Assembly (NCBI GenBank): GCA_954871525.1
Contig: OX940868.1
Coordinates: 13,580,556-13,644,555, forward strand
Direction of reading: 5' to 3'
Source: Parietaria judaica
Lineage: Eukaryota > Streptophyta > Magnoliopsida > Rosales > Urticaceae
DNA length: 64,000 nucleotides
Position 1 is the first letter of the stretch. Each line of letters begins with the position of its first letter. Positions 25,093 to 37,435 of this stretch are shown piece after piece. Both the position numbers and the translations under genes were made by a program. The notes under the pieces are model-generated. The model did no database searches and had not been told where the DNA came from. It saw only the letters and a list, made by a program, of their open reading frames with translations.

Positions 25093-25463
25093 GGTTTACT
25101 AATAGTCTATCGAGTAAGAAAAGAAATAAAAAAATAAAAATAAAAAGAAGAAGAAGAATATGATTCACATTACATATTTATTACTATAAAGTAACTATGG
25201 CACACATGTATTTAGGAATATGATAAAATGTGACTTAAACAGAATGATTTAAGTACTTAAAGTTAACATGATTTGCTCTTGCAAAAAAAAAAGTTTATGA
25301 CTCTTGTTTTGTAGTATATGTTGGACTTGGTATCCTTTCCATTTGGGAAACGACACTCTCATGTATATTGCTATTTTTGTGGCCAAATGTTTGTATTGCG
25401 ACGACATATGCCGTTACGATCTCTAACCAAACCTATGTCGTGTTGGTTTGATTGATCCGGACC

Positions 25464-26260
25464 CAGGGCCAGCCCTGACTTCGACGGGGCCCTATGTGAA
25501 AAAAAAATACGGGCCCCTAAAATATATTAAAAAGCTCATTATTAATTATTAACGCTAATCGCTAACTATTTTGAAATGCATTTTTTTTTATCATTATTTA
25601 AGTAGAAAACATGTCAGATTAGAAAAATATTATTATCAATAATCTATTAACTTTAATATAAACTGACAGTATAAAATTTTAGAACATTAGTGATCTTCCT
25701 AGTAAAATTTTGAGTAAAAGACACTTTAGAGTTTTTAGAATTAAAATGGTGAAAAAATATAAATATGAAGCTAAAATTTATTTTGAGAGTGTAATATAAT
25801 TATTTTTTAAAATAAAAGACATATATTTGGAGCAATTATAAATAGACAATAGATTTAATTTCTTAATTAATTTCATAATTAATTTCTTTTTTATGTAAAC
25901 ACTAAACACTAGGTATTATCACGTGTTAGTTATATATTTGTATAAAATTATAAATTAAGAAGTAGAAAAAAGAGGGGGCCCCATATAAATTACTAAGCAA
26001 TGAAGCAATCAATATTCAATTTCAAAATATATATATTCTTTTTGAAACCGTAAAAAAGCTGGATTGTGGACCCCAAACCTCTTAAATACAATATTTTAAT
26101 ACAAGAAGAATAGAGAAAGTCGCATGTAAGTGCAGAAGAGAAAACGAAGCTTGGTCTGGTTTCCATGGCGCACGAGACTTCTACTTCAGGCTTTCGGTGA
26201 CAGGCGGTGATGGGGGCCCTTGGCCGCCGCCTCGCTCGCCTGCACCCAGGGCCGGCGCTG
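25464..26260. mobile_element. hAT-type non-autonomous element with CAGGGCC/GGCGCTG ends
   Basis: The left terminus CAGGGCCAGCCCTGA and the right terminus CAGGGCCGGCGCTG (inverse CAGCGCCGGCCCTG) are imperfect inverted repeats of a type common in plant hAT MITEs, with GGGGCCC just inside each end. The 8-bp TSD is TCCGGACC (25456-25463) against TCCGGATC (26261-26268), 7 of 8. It is 797 bp with no transposase. The Arg-rich open frame read on the minus strand here is a product of the GC-rich end. Confidence 0.85.
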
Positions 26261-26305
26261 TCCGGATCCGACTTTGAATCTAAGTAACTACTATTATTAT
26301 TATTA

Positions 26306-27442
26306 GGATTAATTGCGGTAAAAATACACAATTTTTGATCAAATTCTCTGCTGTGTATACAACTTTCGTAAATAACGGTAAAAATATCCAAACTTAACAT
26401 TTGAGAGTTGACCGAGAATATCTATCTATATGGCAATTAGTCTTTGCCACGTGGCATGCTACATCCCACTTGGCTGCCACGTGGCATGCCACGTAATTAT
26501 TATTTTATTTAAAAATATTTTTTTAAAAAAATATTTTTTAAAACGAAATTGTTTTTTTTAACAAAATTATTTTTAATTTTTAATTTTATTAATTTTTTTT
26601 AATAATAACAAATAAAGAATATTTAAATTTAAATATTCATTATTGGTAATAATTTCATTTTTAAAAAAGTGGGTAGAACGAATTAATTTTCATCGCTCAC
26701 GGTTCACTTGAACTCCGTTTCTGGTCCGGTTCTCGCGTCGAATAAAATTGTTTAATATGTTTAATAATAATAACTAATAAACACATACATAATGTTTAAA
26801 AAGTCAAGACATAATTATATACACACCACTTATTCAAAAACAAAAAATAGTAGTCATATTTATATTTAATAAAAAATTATTTTTATTAGTTTGCATGATA
26901 TTTTTTTGTGTTTGCATTTTAGAATAATAATTATTATTTAATATGTTTTTTTATTTATATGTTATTCTTTTTTTAAAAAAAAAATCGTTAAATAATCATA
27001 TGATTATTATTGGTTATTATTATTAAACATATTAAGCGATTTCGTTTCACCGGTAAACCGGATCGGAGGCGGAGCTTGAGTGAACCGTGAACGGAGATTT
27101 TTTCTTTATTTATTTCGTTTGATCCACTTTTCTAAAATGAATAATTATATTTAAATATTCATTATTGGTTTTTATGGAAAAATTAAAAAGTTTTTTTTTA
27201 ATAATTAAGAAAATATTTATTTTTAAAAATAATTATTTAATAAAATAATAATTACGTGGCATGCCACGTGGCGGCCAAGTGCCATGTAGCGTGCCACGTG
27301 GCAAAGGCTGAGTGCCACATAGATAGATATTCTCGGTCAACTCCCAAATGTTAAATTTGGGTACTTTTACCGCCATTTACGGAGGTTGTATACACAGCAG
27401 AGAATTTGACCAAAGGTTGGATATTTTTGCCGCAATTAACCC
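26306..27442. mobile_element. MULE-type fold-back element, family 1, copy 1
   Basis: 1137 bp. Ends are GGATTAATTGCGGTAAAAAT and the inverse ATTTTTGCCGCAATTAACCC. The 9-bp TSD TTATTATTA is perfect (26297-26305 and 27443-27451), as in Mutator-like elements. Almost the whole element is one inverted repeat: the left half to about 26870 mirrors the right half. Each arm carries G-box palindromes (GCCACGTGGC). It is related to 59019-60133. No coding capacity. Confidence 0.93.
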
Positions 27443-27451
27443 TTATTATTA

Positions 27452-29214
27452 TTATTATATATCTGACATGCATATAAATGAGCATAAAATAATCAAAGGA
27501 ATACAAAAATTTATATTCCCAAAACATAAAATCGTACCCGATGAAATAAGGTCCCGAACATTTCCCCTTAAGCTTAAATAGATCATTCAAGTTATTATGA
27601 AAGGGTATTTTATAAAGAAAAAAAATATATGAAATCATTTTTCAAAATATTCTCTAAACTTAAATTTCTATAGACATTTTGAACAAAAGAGATATGTTTT
27701 AAAAATGAAGATGTACTGAGTAGCTATCATTTTTTTTTTATAGAAATACTGAGTAGCTATCGTTACAAGCTCGCCGAATAGGCAACGATTAACCAAAAGT
27801 AACTCGATCCTTTTTGTTTCCACACACATTTATATCGTATAAGATAGTATTATATATACCAAAAGTGGAGGTGAAAGCAATCCAGTAATTAACTATAAAA
27901 TATTCTTTCAAAAATCAAAACCATAAAATTGAAATAACAAAATTAAAGTAGACACGCAAATCGAATACTTAAAATCGAATAGCAAAAAACGATGAGAATA
28001 TATGAAGAAAAAAAAAACCAATAACTTAGTACTAGAAATAGTGAGCATTTTTAATATATGAAATTTGAATTTTATATTTATATGTTTAAAAAGTTGATTT
28101 TAGTAACTTACCATCAAGGTTCTTGGTTTATAAATTTTTAAATTTGAAGCCGATTTAATATATATCTGAGTTTTACTAACCCGGTTCCGAGTTAATCCAA
28201 TTTAATACGGTTGCAATTTTTTCAAAAAACAATTGAGGAAAACTCTCGTTTTCAGATTTCATTTACACCCTTACTCCGCAATTACCTAAACTGTCTGTAA
28301 GTATGAAAAATTACTAAAAGGTCGTCGTAGATGTGAGTTTCCCTCGCACAATAATCACTCCATAGTCCATACTAGTGTTGTCGTTTTGTGTTTGAACTTT
28401 GAACTATATATGTGGCGATAGTCTGACATTTTCAGAGACTGACAGTGAGAGAGAAGTATTTCTGAGAGATATCTATAGCGGAAAGTCAACCTAATCCAAC
28501 TAATCTTCAAAGGCAATCAACCCTAAGTCAAAGCTGAGAACAAACTTGATCATGAAAGAAACCTCTCGATTCGAATTTAACAAAACAAAGACCTATTAAA
28601 TATTAGAGAAATTTGTATAATTGGGATTTGGGAAGGTTTTTTTTCTATCGATTATTAGATGCCGAATTTAATGTTGTGTTTGAAAAACATTCATGTTGGG
28701 GATTAAAAGTAGTAATAGTATAGTACCTCTAGAAAATAAATAAAGATAACTAGTGGTGGGTTGAAGTTTGACAATTGACGCTTTAATAGTTCCAACATAA
28801 ACTCTCAAAATATTAACTCTATACATTTTATATAAACGTAAAGTATAATCACTGGAAGAGCCACGTAAGTACTCTATAGTTTGGTTCTTTAACAGGTTTA
28901 TTGATAGAGATAAATCGTTTGTTTCCAGATGCGTTAATATTCTCTTTTTTTTCATTATAGTACGTGAGATGGGAAGGGGGTGAAGAAAATTAGAGCTACA
29001 ATCAAATATCTCTGACTAATCCCTCCCCTCTTTAAAAAAAAAAAGAGAGATTTAGATAAAGAATAAAAGCGGATTCGATTCACCTCAGTGAAACATGGAA
29101 TAGTTGCGGCAAAAATATTATACAAAATTATTAAATAAAAAATTAAATATTGTACAGTGATTCTAAATTATAAATATAGAGTTAGAAATGATTATATTAC
29201 TTATTATTACTATA
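27452..29214. other. AT-rich intergenic DNA
   Basis: No supported gene. Open frames at 27348-27638 lie partly in the preceding MULE arm, and the frame at 28668-28955 has no known motif. A slightly less AT-rich part at 28300-28560 shows no splice-consistent exons. Confidence 0.5.
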
Positions 29215-29555
29215 TTGATAGATTGCAACGAAATCCTTCATAAGTCGATTTCAATTTAATTGAGCAACTTCTAGTTTTTTTATTTCCTTTCTTCTTCGCT
29301 TCGGATTGAAAAATAGAAGAGTTGAGTCAATCAAAAATACAAAGGAGGTTCATGGCCAGGGGTAAAGAAGCTCGAGTAACAATTTTTTTGGAATGTACTA
29401 GTTGTGTTCGAAACCGCGTTAATAAGGAATCAATGGGCATTTCTCGATATATTACTCAAAAAAATCGACATAATCGACTAGGCGTATTATGTGCACCAGT
29501 AAAAGCAGACCCATATGTTAGTGGAGCTGGCTTATGTCACCTCAAATTAGTGTAA
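29215..29555 (+). pseudogene. rpl33: Nuclear copy of plastid DNA (NUPT) with truncated rpl33
   Basis: The frame 29352-29555 gives 67 aa. Residues 1-41 match plastid ribosomal protein L33 ([21 protein letters not shown]), including the first CxxC of its zinc site. Just upstream is AAAGGAGGTTC, a Shine-Dalgarno-like site that makes sense only in a plastid, so the fragment includes plastid 5' flank; its left edge near 29215 is approximate. After residue 41 (29474) the plastid sequence breaks off and the last 26 residues are unrelated, so the second CxxC and the C-terminus are lost. This is a dead organelle-to-nucleus transfer, not a functional gene. Confidence 0.88.
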
Positions 29556-29940
29556 AAGAATTGTTATATGTATTTTAAACTAAAAATGATAAAAAAAAAA
29601 ATTAATTTTTCTCTCGCATATACGATTTTTTTCACCCTCTACATCTCTTCTTTACTCACCATGATTCCGTTTCTCTCAATTTTTGGGGAAGATGGTGAAT
29701 TGAAGGGAAGAAACAAGAGTTGCAGAAGATGATATTGAAGGAGAAGATGAAGTTGTCAGAATTATTATTTTATTTTTTCAATTATTGATTTTTTCTTTTC
29801 TGCGATTGTGTGAGTTATTTTTTATTTATTTATTTGCTATTTGTTGATGATTTATTTACTGTTGCACATGAATCCATAGTAACTTAATGATGCTAGTGTT
29901 TAATGTTTTCACGTAACCATAAAATACTGATTTTTTATTG
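29556..29940. other. AT-rich DNA between NUPT and MULE MITE
   Basis: No gene recognised. It holds a purine-rich stretch around 29680-29760 and T-rich sequence. Confidence 0.5.
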
Positions 29941-29949
29941 TTATTATTA

Positions 29950-30728
29950 GGGTTAATTGCGGTAATAATGCACAATTTTTGGTCAACAGGGGTTTTAGAT
30001 CCTTAACCTTTCAAAGTGTTGGCAAAAATACACAACGTTTGTTGAATGTAAAATCCATTGGTCCTTCCGTTAAGAATGTTAAATTATGTTGATGTGGCAT
30101 CATTAAACTGCCGAATGGATTGCCAACTGTCTTGTAATATTAATTATAAAACCTAATTAATAAGAATAAATTAAATCATATTTTAATTATGATTCAACAA
30201 ATAAATTAAAACTTTAAATTAACGAGCAATACTTATTTAACGCGTAGTTCCTATTTTTAAAATTATGCTTCAATATTATTCACATCTTTACTATGTTGTT
30301 TTTTAAATTACAGTTGTTTTTAATAATCGATTGTTTTTACAAAAAATTTAATAAACTGTCGTTATATAATCTTTGCAAATCTTAGTCATGTTTTATAATC
30401 TGTCGTTTTTCAAAATTTTAGTCATGTACGACGAAGAGTCTGTTAGATTTTTAGGGGGGGTAAAAAATATTTATTTAATTATAAGTATTAATTTGTTTTT
30501 TGAATCATAATCAAAATCAGATTTAATTTATTCTTATTAATTAACTTGAGTTATTAATAACAAGTTGGCAGTTTAACGATCCCACATCAGTAGAATTTAA
30601 CATCCCTAACGAAAGGATCAACATATTTTATATTCAACAAATGTTGTGTATTTTTGCCCACACTTTGAAAGGTTGGGGACCTAAACCCCTGTTGACCAAA
30701 GGTTGTGCATTATTGCCGCAACTAACCC
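29950..30728. mobile_element. MULE-type MITE, family 2, copy 1
   Basis: 779 bp. Ends are GGGTTAATTGCGGTAATAAT and the inverse ATTATTGCCGCAACTAACCC. The 9-bp TSD TTATTATTA is perfect (29941-29949 and 30729-30737). Arms of at least 160 bp are inverted copies (for example TTTCAAAGTGTTGGCAAAAA mirrored near 30655-30680). The related copy is 38248-39040. No transposase. Confidence 0.92.

Positions 30729-30798
<70 letters not shown>
30729..30798. repeat. (TTA)n microsatellite adjoining the MULE TSD
   Basis: About 70 bases of pure TTA repeat begin with the right-hand TSD of the MULE MITE. Probably expanded from the TTATTATTA target. Confidence 0.95.
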
Positions 30799-30799
<1 letters not shown>

Positions 30800-32011
30800 A
30801 GAAACTAAATGAATAAATAGAAATCTATTAAAAATGAATAAAGAGAAAAAGAAGAGTATTATATGGCAGCTCGCATATAGAAACATTATTTCAAAATTTA
30901 TTAATTTTACTGATTAATGAATAATATTTATAATTAACCATTTTAAATATGATTTTATACATGTTATAACCATAATAATTATCGGCATAATTGATTTCGG
31001 CTTTTAAATTTTACCGAAACCCAACCAATATACATCATATTATCTATGTCGAAGACTCGTAAATTGGACTTGCGACATGCAATAAGAGATCTTTAAAACA
31101 TTGACGAACCGAGATAGATTACAATACCGAAAAAGTTGTATATATAAATATTTTGGTATTGATTCAATTAATAGAGAAAATTTCCGTAACACGAAAGTAA
31201 GTCGCTCCATTTTGATGTAACTACATGCTTTGAGATATTATTAATTATAATTTAATTTATTGGTATGTCACCCTCGACATGTTTCCTAGGTTCGCCCCTA
31301 TGCACAATGAGTGCATGTGTATACGGTCAATTCAAACAAAAAAAAGTATTATTTAGGATTTGATTCGACTATTCTCATTCTCTCTCCCTATGTGACTCGA
31401 TAAATCTATTCTACTATCCTTCGAAAAGTAATATTATCTATTTATATGTCTTTTTTTTCCTTCAGATTTATATATCGGCATGCCCGTCTACAAGCGATAT
31501 ATCCTTAAATTAGAGAGTGCAAAACGATATCGATATCGATATTTAGAACCTTGGTTTATATAGAAGTCCTTCAATCTCTCTCATGTGTCCGACTATCGGG
31601 CTTTAGTGGGCTCATGAGCATATTCTTGTGCTAACACGTGGCGACGAAAATAGATCTGTAACCGCTGTCAAGCAGTTTGAACTTTGTATCTGTTGGGAAA
31701 TGTTGGGATAGACGGGTTTCGTAGTAGATTGGGTCAGCTCGTGGAGTCCTAAAAGAGTCATAGTCTGACCTTCCACGAGTTGGCTTTGCCTTGTGGAGGG
31801 TTTTTGGTTGGATATCATAGAATTCGGGTTATTTGGCTTTATTGGGCCCCGTTCATCTCTGTGGATTGAGGATTTTAGCCTTTGTTGACCAATTAATTCT
31901 AATTGGGTTGGTTTGATCGTGTCAGCCATGTGGTGTTTAACAAGTCGATCTTGATGGATTTTGGGGTTGAATTATATAATTCTACTTAACCCTCATTTTA
32001 GTGTAAAGTAT
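30799..32011. other. Intergenic DNA; GC-richer block at 31590-31930 of unknown origin
   Basis: Mostly AT-rich. The block 31590-31930 has lower AT content and a 105-codon minus-strand open frame (31612-31929) rich in Thr, Ser and Gln with no known motif. It could be an LTR or other TE fragment. I find no splice-consistent gene and no paired termini. Confidence 0.4.
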
Positions 32012-32019
32012 AATCATCG

Positions 32020-32570
32020 TAGGGGTGAAACCGGGTTGGGTACCCAGTTTTTTTGAGGTACCCGGTACCTGGATCCGGAAATAGGATATCCAAAAATTGA
32101 TACTCGGATCCGGTGCCCAAAATCCGGGTATCTAGTTTTTTATACCCGAATTTACTACCCGGCACCCGGTTTTGGAAACTACCCGGATTTACTACCCGCT
32201 TTTTGATTTTATTTTTTAAAAAGTATATCATCTCAAAATTAAAAACACACATTCATTGTATTAAAATTAAAATACATAAAAAAAAACATAGTCCCGTGCC
32301 TCTTGCATAAGTACATCACACAAACCCTAAGAAAGAAACCCTAAAAATTTAAAGGAAAATTAAATTATTAAAAAAACCGGGTATTAAACCGAGTATTGGG
32401 TACCCGATTTTTTGAATTTTAATACCAAGTACATGTATCTGGTTCAAATTCAGGTACGAGTACCCGGATCCGGAATCCGGATTCAGATTTGTATTTTAAA
32501 TCCCGATACGGATTTAGATTCGGATTATTATCCGATTTTTGAGTATTATTTGCACCCATTATCAATATGT
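32020..32570. mobile_element. Probable hAT-type MITE with GGTACCCGG subterminal repeats
   Basis: The left end TAGGGGTGAAACCGGGTTG matches the hAT-type terminus of the element at 22303. The interior has many GGTACCCGG/CCGGGTA motifs in both orientations, and the right edge TTTGCACCCA near 32560 resembles a mutated inverse of the terminus. I could not confirm an 8-bp TSD, so the right boundary is approximate. Confidence 0.6.
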
Positions 32571-32589
32571 TACATATAGTTTAGTTGTA

Positions 32590-33115
32590 GGATGACGTAA
32601 ACGCACATCAACTATAATGATCCACAACCTGAGTGTCACTACATGGCAGAGGGTTCAAAATTCAAATAATGCTCAAAATTAGTTCACCACCACCACACTC
32701 ACACCAGACAACAACATGGTGGGATCATCCACACCCTAATAATGCTCAATACCAGCTCACACCTCTCAACCATTGCAGACGCTCCAATCCACTAGACAAC
32801 TACCACATAATTACACGACTACCACTCCGTCCATCTATAAAAGCAAGAAGAATTGAAAATTGAAGACACACTAAAATTTCACCAAAAATTGTATCTCTGA
32901 ACTTTATATATTCTATCTCACTTGTAAGCATCTTGCAAATTTCAATATCTTTAAGTTTCTTTTCAAATAAGTTCTTCAAATAAATATAAGTTTTCATTCC
33001 CGTTTAGGTCGGGCAAGGTGGAGGGCCGCGAGAAAGGTCCGAGAGGACAATCATTGGGCTTCATCTTCTAAATTGGCATAAATCTTAACACCTAGCAAGA
33101 GAGTATGAAATTGGT
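32590..33115 (+). mobile_element. LTR-like fragment with TATA box
   Basis: TATAAAA at 32836-32842 is followed by GCAAGAAGA. The same CATCTATAAAAGCAAGAAGA string occurs at 57298-57317 in another LTR-like block, which suggests related LTRs in the same orientation. The sequence before the TATA is less AT-rich, as in U3 regions. Ends and TSD were not found. The open frame at 32633-32863 has low complexity. Confidence 0.45.
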
Positions 33116-34272
33116 GATATGTTTATTATAAAAGAAATAACAATAAAAATTGGACACGACTCATTTGTATCAGTGTATCGATAAAATTATATATAATAAT
33201 GAAAGGGAGTTTTAAGAAGAAGAAATATTTTAATAATTATGAATATGATGCCCAATCTTAATCAAGTTCTAATTAAAAATGGATTCGAAATATCTTATTT
33301 GTATTGTAACAAAAACAAACGTTGTCCGTCCAACATTGAATTTTCATCCTAAGGTTCAAATCTTATGACACTAAAAATAATAATTTGTGGCATGATTATA
33401 TTTATATTTTCTTTACTTAACTTAATTCTTACTACATGATTGTTCATGTTAGTTTTTTCTTTTTTAATTAACAATGCTCTAAATATTTTTATCTATGCAA
33501 AATCGATGGTTATATTTTATAGATTTATCTATGAGTAACAGGCTTATCGATGAATATTTCAAAAAAAGTAAACCGACAGATAAATTTATACGTAAAGATT
33601 ATATTCTACAGATAAATTAGTAACTGAATAAATTTTTGAAAAACATAAGTAATCTGACTATTCATGACAAGCACCATCTTCTAATATACATACTTCTAAT
33701 GTAAATATATAAATGTATATTAAAAAAAACATTTGGGATAATATTGGCTAAAGTATCCAATTTTTTTGTCAAAGTATTACATAATTGCATAATATTTGGT
33801 TAAAATATCTAACGATACATCCTTGTGAGTTGACCATGGCCTTTCGTCAAACTCTCCATCGGACATTAGTAGGTGGACACGTGGCAACCTTTTTTTTTTT
33901 TTAATTATTTATAAACGATATTTTATTAAATTTATATTTAAAATTATTTTTTATTAGTGGATCTCGTCTCTCACTTTCTATCTCTCCGCCTTGAAAGGTT
34001 GTTTATAATATCTGACCACCTCTATTTTGAGAGGCGAGCTATGTAAATAAAAAATCTCGAATAGGCAAATTTTTTTTCCTGATGCAATCCAGTAACCTAA
34101 AGCAAATCAATAGGTGATTCATATTGAGTTAGATTGAGTTTTTGAATTTTTCATATTAAATAGATTTATTAAATTGAATTTTAACTTACGGTAAACCCAA
34201 TTCAACTTATACACACTCCTCGCTCCCCCTTTCTCAATCACTTCGTTTACTAGAAAAATATAAAAATCACAT
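33116..34272. other. Intergenic AT-rich DNA with a possible MULE end at 33735
   Basis: No gene. At 33735 the sequence GGGATAATATTGGCTAAAGT resembles the MULE-type termini at 53078, and GGACACGTGGCAACC lies near 33876. A matching right terminus was not found, so this is probably a truncated or diverged element. Confidence 0.4.
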
Positions 34273-34778
34273 TCATCAACTAATCCCCAAAAATCCGGGA
34301 CAAAAATCCCACCGGTCGGACACAAACAAAAAATTGCCGCCCAAAACCAGGACCCGGATTTATCCGGTTCCGGAAAAAAAAATCCCGGATAAATCCGGTT
34401 CCGGGTTTCTATTTAAAAAAAAAAATTAATTATTTTATTTAATGTTTAGTCCCTTTATGTTATTTAGTTGTTCGAATACAACATTTTGGTACTTATTAGA
34501 TTTAGACTTAAGTTCGGTTTTAAAAATAATAAAAGTTTAAATTCTTAAGTTATTTATGTGTTTGAATATTTATTTATAAACAAACATGAATTAAATAAAT
34601 ATTAAAGTATACAACGAAATTTTTATTCAACAAAACAAACTCAAGATCGGATTCGGATTCGGATAGGAACGTACAACGGTAAAACAGTACAAGTTACAAC
34701 TTCTACAACCAAAGGTCCAAAGTCAAAGAAAATCTCAAAGGCGTAGTACAACAAGAAAAACGAACAACTAAAAAGGAA

Positions 34779-36195
34779 TTACACTTCAATATTCGCAAAG
34801 TAATTCGCCATTTCTTTGTCTACCATATTGTTTTCTTGTTGTCGCTGGTTGACCATAATCCAATCTCTCGAAAGCATAAGGATGTCGACCATTTTGCCGC
34901 CGTTGACTTGCGACGAGGCTCTAACAACCTTCCGGCCAATGAGAACGCCGCCTCTGATGATACCGTTGAGACCGGGATTGTGAGAATGTCCCATGCTAAC
35001 ATGGATAAAACCGGATACTCATATTGGTTCATATGCCACCATTTAAGGATGTCAAGGCCTTCCTCCGGACACGGTGTTGGAGGAAGGTTGCATAACCGGG
35101 CGTACTCGTCGATGGATCTGCGATGACGACATCGACCAGGAACACGAGATCCCAAACTTCCGCTTGCTTGTGAACCCAAACTTCAGCCTCGGTATATCTT
35201 CGCTCGTACTCTTGGTAAAGTTCCTTCATCTTTTGATTCGCGTCGAAGTAATTGTCCGTCATGTAGGGCTCCCCCGTCATATCTTGCATCGCTTGTAAGA
35301 CATCCTGCAATTGAGAAAGTTTAAGCGTCGGATCTACGATAACCGCGGCGCAATATAAAAACGAAAGTCTTTCATAACTCCAATAAGTCTGGAATTTTGA
35401 AATCAAGGGGGTTAGTACATTGGCAAATAAATGATTATTTTTTGCAGTTTCAAAATGACACAAAATATCAAAAACAGCGGGCAAAGCTCTTTGAGACGTG
35501 GGTGAGTAAACGTGAGATAAATCAATAGTAATTTGATTAAATAGGTGAAGAAAACCCTGGAATTGGATAGCGGTTATCCAATCTTCTGCAGTGATCTCTT
35601 CGTGGTAGTCGTGCTCCGGGCTGTTGATCCAGCTCGTAAGAAGCTCCTTATATGGTATGACAGCATCCAACATCATGTAAGTCGAGTTCCAGCGGATCAG
35701 CATGTCCGGTTGAAACGTTCTAATCCTGTAATTGTTAGTACTGCAACAATCTTCCCGAGAAACGGTACGCTGCCTAGATGATCGGATATATATAATAACG
35801 TTTCTTATTTTGGCGATACTTTCGGAAATAACACTCATACCAGATTGAACAATCAAGTTAATAATATGACATGCACACCTTTGTTGAAAATGACTATCCC
35901 TAAGATTTGTCAAACTTTCCTTTAGTATTTCCACGGCACCAGCATGCGCACTAGCGTTATCCAACGTAATAGAAACAACTCTATCCTTCAGGTTCCAATC
36001 CGACAAAACCTCTATGATAGCCTCGGCTAGGTTTACTGATGTGTGCCTAACCCTCATCGGCTTAAAACCTATAATGCGCGTTTCCATATTCCATTGATTA
36101 TTGATAAAATGGGCTACGACGGTAATATAATCATCATTAGCATGGCTTTGTTGGGATTTATGCCCACAAAGGAGACATGAAGGAATTTTTAACAA
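34779..36195 (-). pseudogene. hAT-family transposase, frameshifted and truncated
   Basis: The longest frame (35029-36195, 388 aa) has hAT hallmarks: SITLDNASAHAG (a catalytic Asp region), CACHIINLIVQSG, RWNSTYMMLD and the long helical region around it. The reading then shifts near 35110-35130 into a second frame (34820-35179) with IDEYARLCNL, the dimerisation-domain core YPVLSMLAWDILTIPVSTV and SSEAAFS (catalytic Glu). It shifts again near 34900 into a third frame giving DILMLSRDW, the expected end of the hAT C-terminal domain. The N-terminal BED zinc finger and first catalytic Asp are absent: the sequence upstream of 36195 is unrelated. Once a transposase of the plant ricesleeper/DAYSLEEPER type; now dead. 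Confidence 0.9.
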
Positions 36196-36518
36196 ATAAA
36201 ATAGTTTATGGCTAAAGTACTTAATGTAATAATACGATTATGTCCTTTTGGTGAAAATTAATTAAAGATTAAATATTCATCCTTATATTTAAGTTTGAGT
36301 TAGTACATATTTGTCTATTCCTTGAAACTATCATCAACGAAAGAAGAGTTAAGTACAGACTTAACAAGATACCTTTTCTTGATTAGTTTGAAATGAACAG
36401 TTCACAATCTTAGGATCGATCGGGCAATCAAATCCGATTATGATTGTTTAAGTAGATTATTGATATCTGATCTTGTGGTATTGAGAGTTGTGACTCTAAT
36501 AGTTTATTTTTGATGTCT

Positions 36519-36968
36519 CAGTCGGAACCGCAACCACAGAGCATACTAAGACTTTCAAGAGACGTGTGATTAATTAATTAACTAACTAATTAAACTAATA
36601 TGATTATTAAACTAGTATGATTAAATGATTATTAACTAATTAAACAAATTAAATTAATATGATTAAATGATTATGAACCAATAAAAAATCTCAAAAAATT
36701 TGTTTCAAATGTGGAAGACCAGTCGGAACTGCAACCACAGAGCATACTAAGACTTTCAAGAGACGTGTGATTAATTAATTAACTAACTAATTAAACTAAT
36801 ATGATTATTAAACTAGTATGATTAAATGATTATTAACTAATTAAACAAATTAAACTAATATGATTTAATGATTATTAACCAACAAAAAATCTCAAGAAAT
36901 TTGTTTCTGATGTGGAAGATCAGTCGGAACCGCAACCATAGAGCATACTAAGACTTTCAAGAGACGTG
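36519..36968. repeat. 201-bp tandem repeat inside the hAT element
   Basis: CAGTCGGAACYGCAACCA recurs at 36519, 36720 and 36921, an exact 201-bp period. The first two copies are full length and the third stops after AAGAGACGTG near 36968. Each unit includes ATTAATTAATTAACTAACTA. This internal expansion lies where the N-terminal coding part of the transposase should be. Confidence 0.92.
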
Positions 36969-37057
36969 ACAACAACACTTCCAAATTAATATTTATCACA
37001 AAAATTAATATTTAATTTATTATCTAACAAATTAATATAACAAATTAAACTCGATTT

Positions 37058-37435
37058 TTACCTCGCTTTCGTGGGGTTGATTCGCGTGATGTTGGTATTG
37101 TGCTTGATATTGTTACTACTTTCTAATGCTTTGCCATTCTGGAATATTTGTACCTTGATAATTGAGTAAGTTAGTAAAACCACTGCCGTGACCTTGAGAA
37201 AATAACAATTGTTGGTTCGGCCAGATGCCACGGGGAACATATTGAGGATGTGCCAGTAACGGTTGGCTAGAAGAACCGGGAAGTGGAACATTGTGTTGAT
37301 TCATAACACCGACATTATAATTATGTTGACTAAAAGTCGTCCCGCTATTAATCGACCTCGGCGACGGAATAGTAGCACGTCCTTTTCCTCAGACAATGGT
37401 ACGTCCTCAAGAACGGTTGTTGCCACTCGACATAT
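37058..37435 (-). pseudogene. N-terminal-like coding remnant within the hAT element
   Basis: The minus-strand frame 37058-37304 encodes a Gln/Pro/Asn-rich segment (MNQHNVPLPGSSSQPLLAHP). Further upstream, a Met near 37430 begins MSSGNNRS and is interrupted by a stop. Such low-complexity N-termini occur in some plant transposases, but I cannot assign it. It may be the original 5' end of the transposase gene or unrelated filler. Confidence 0.35.

Noticed and set aside
29352..29555. Functional nuclear gene for ribosomal protein L33
   Set aside because: The C-terminal third including the second CxxC is missing, there is no transit peptide, and the upstream signal is a plastid-type ribosome-binding site.
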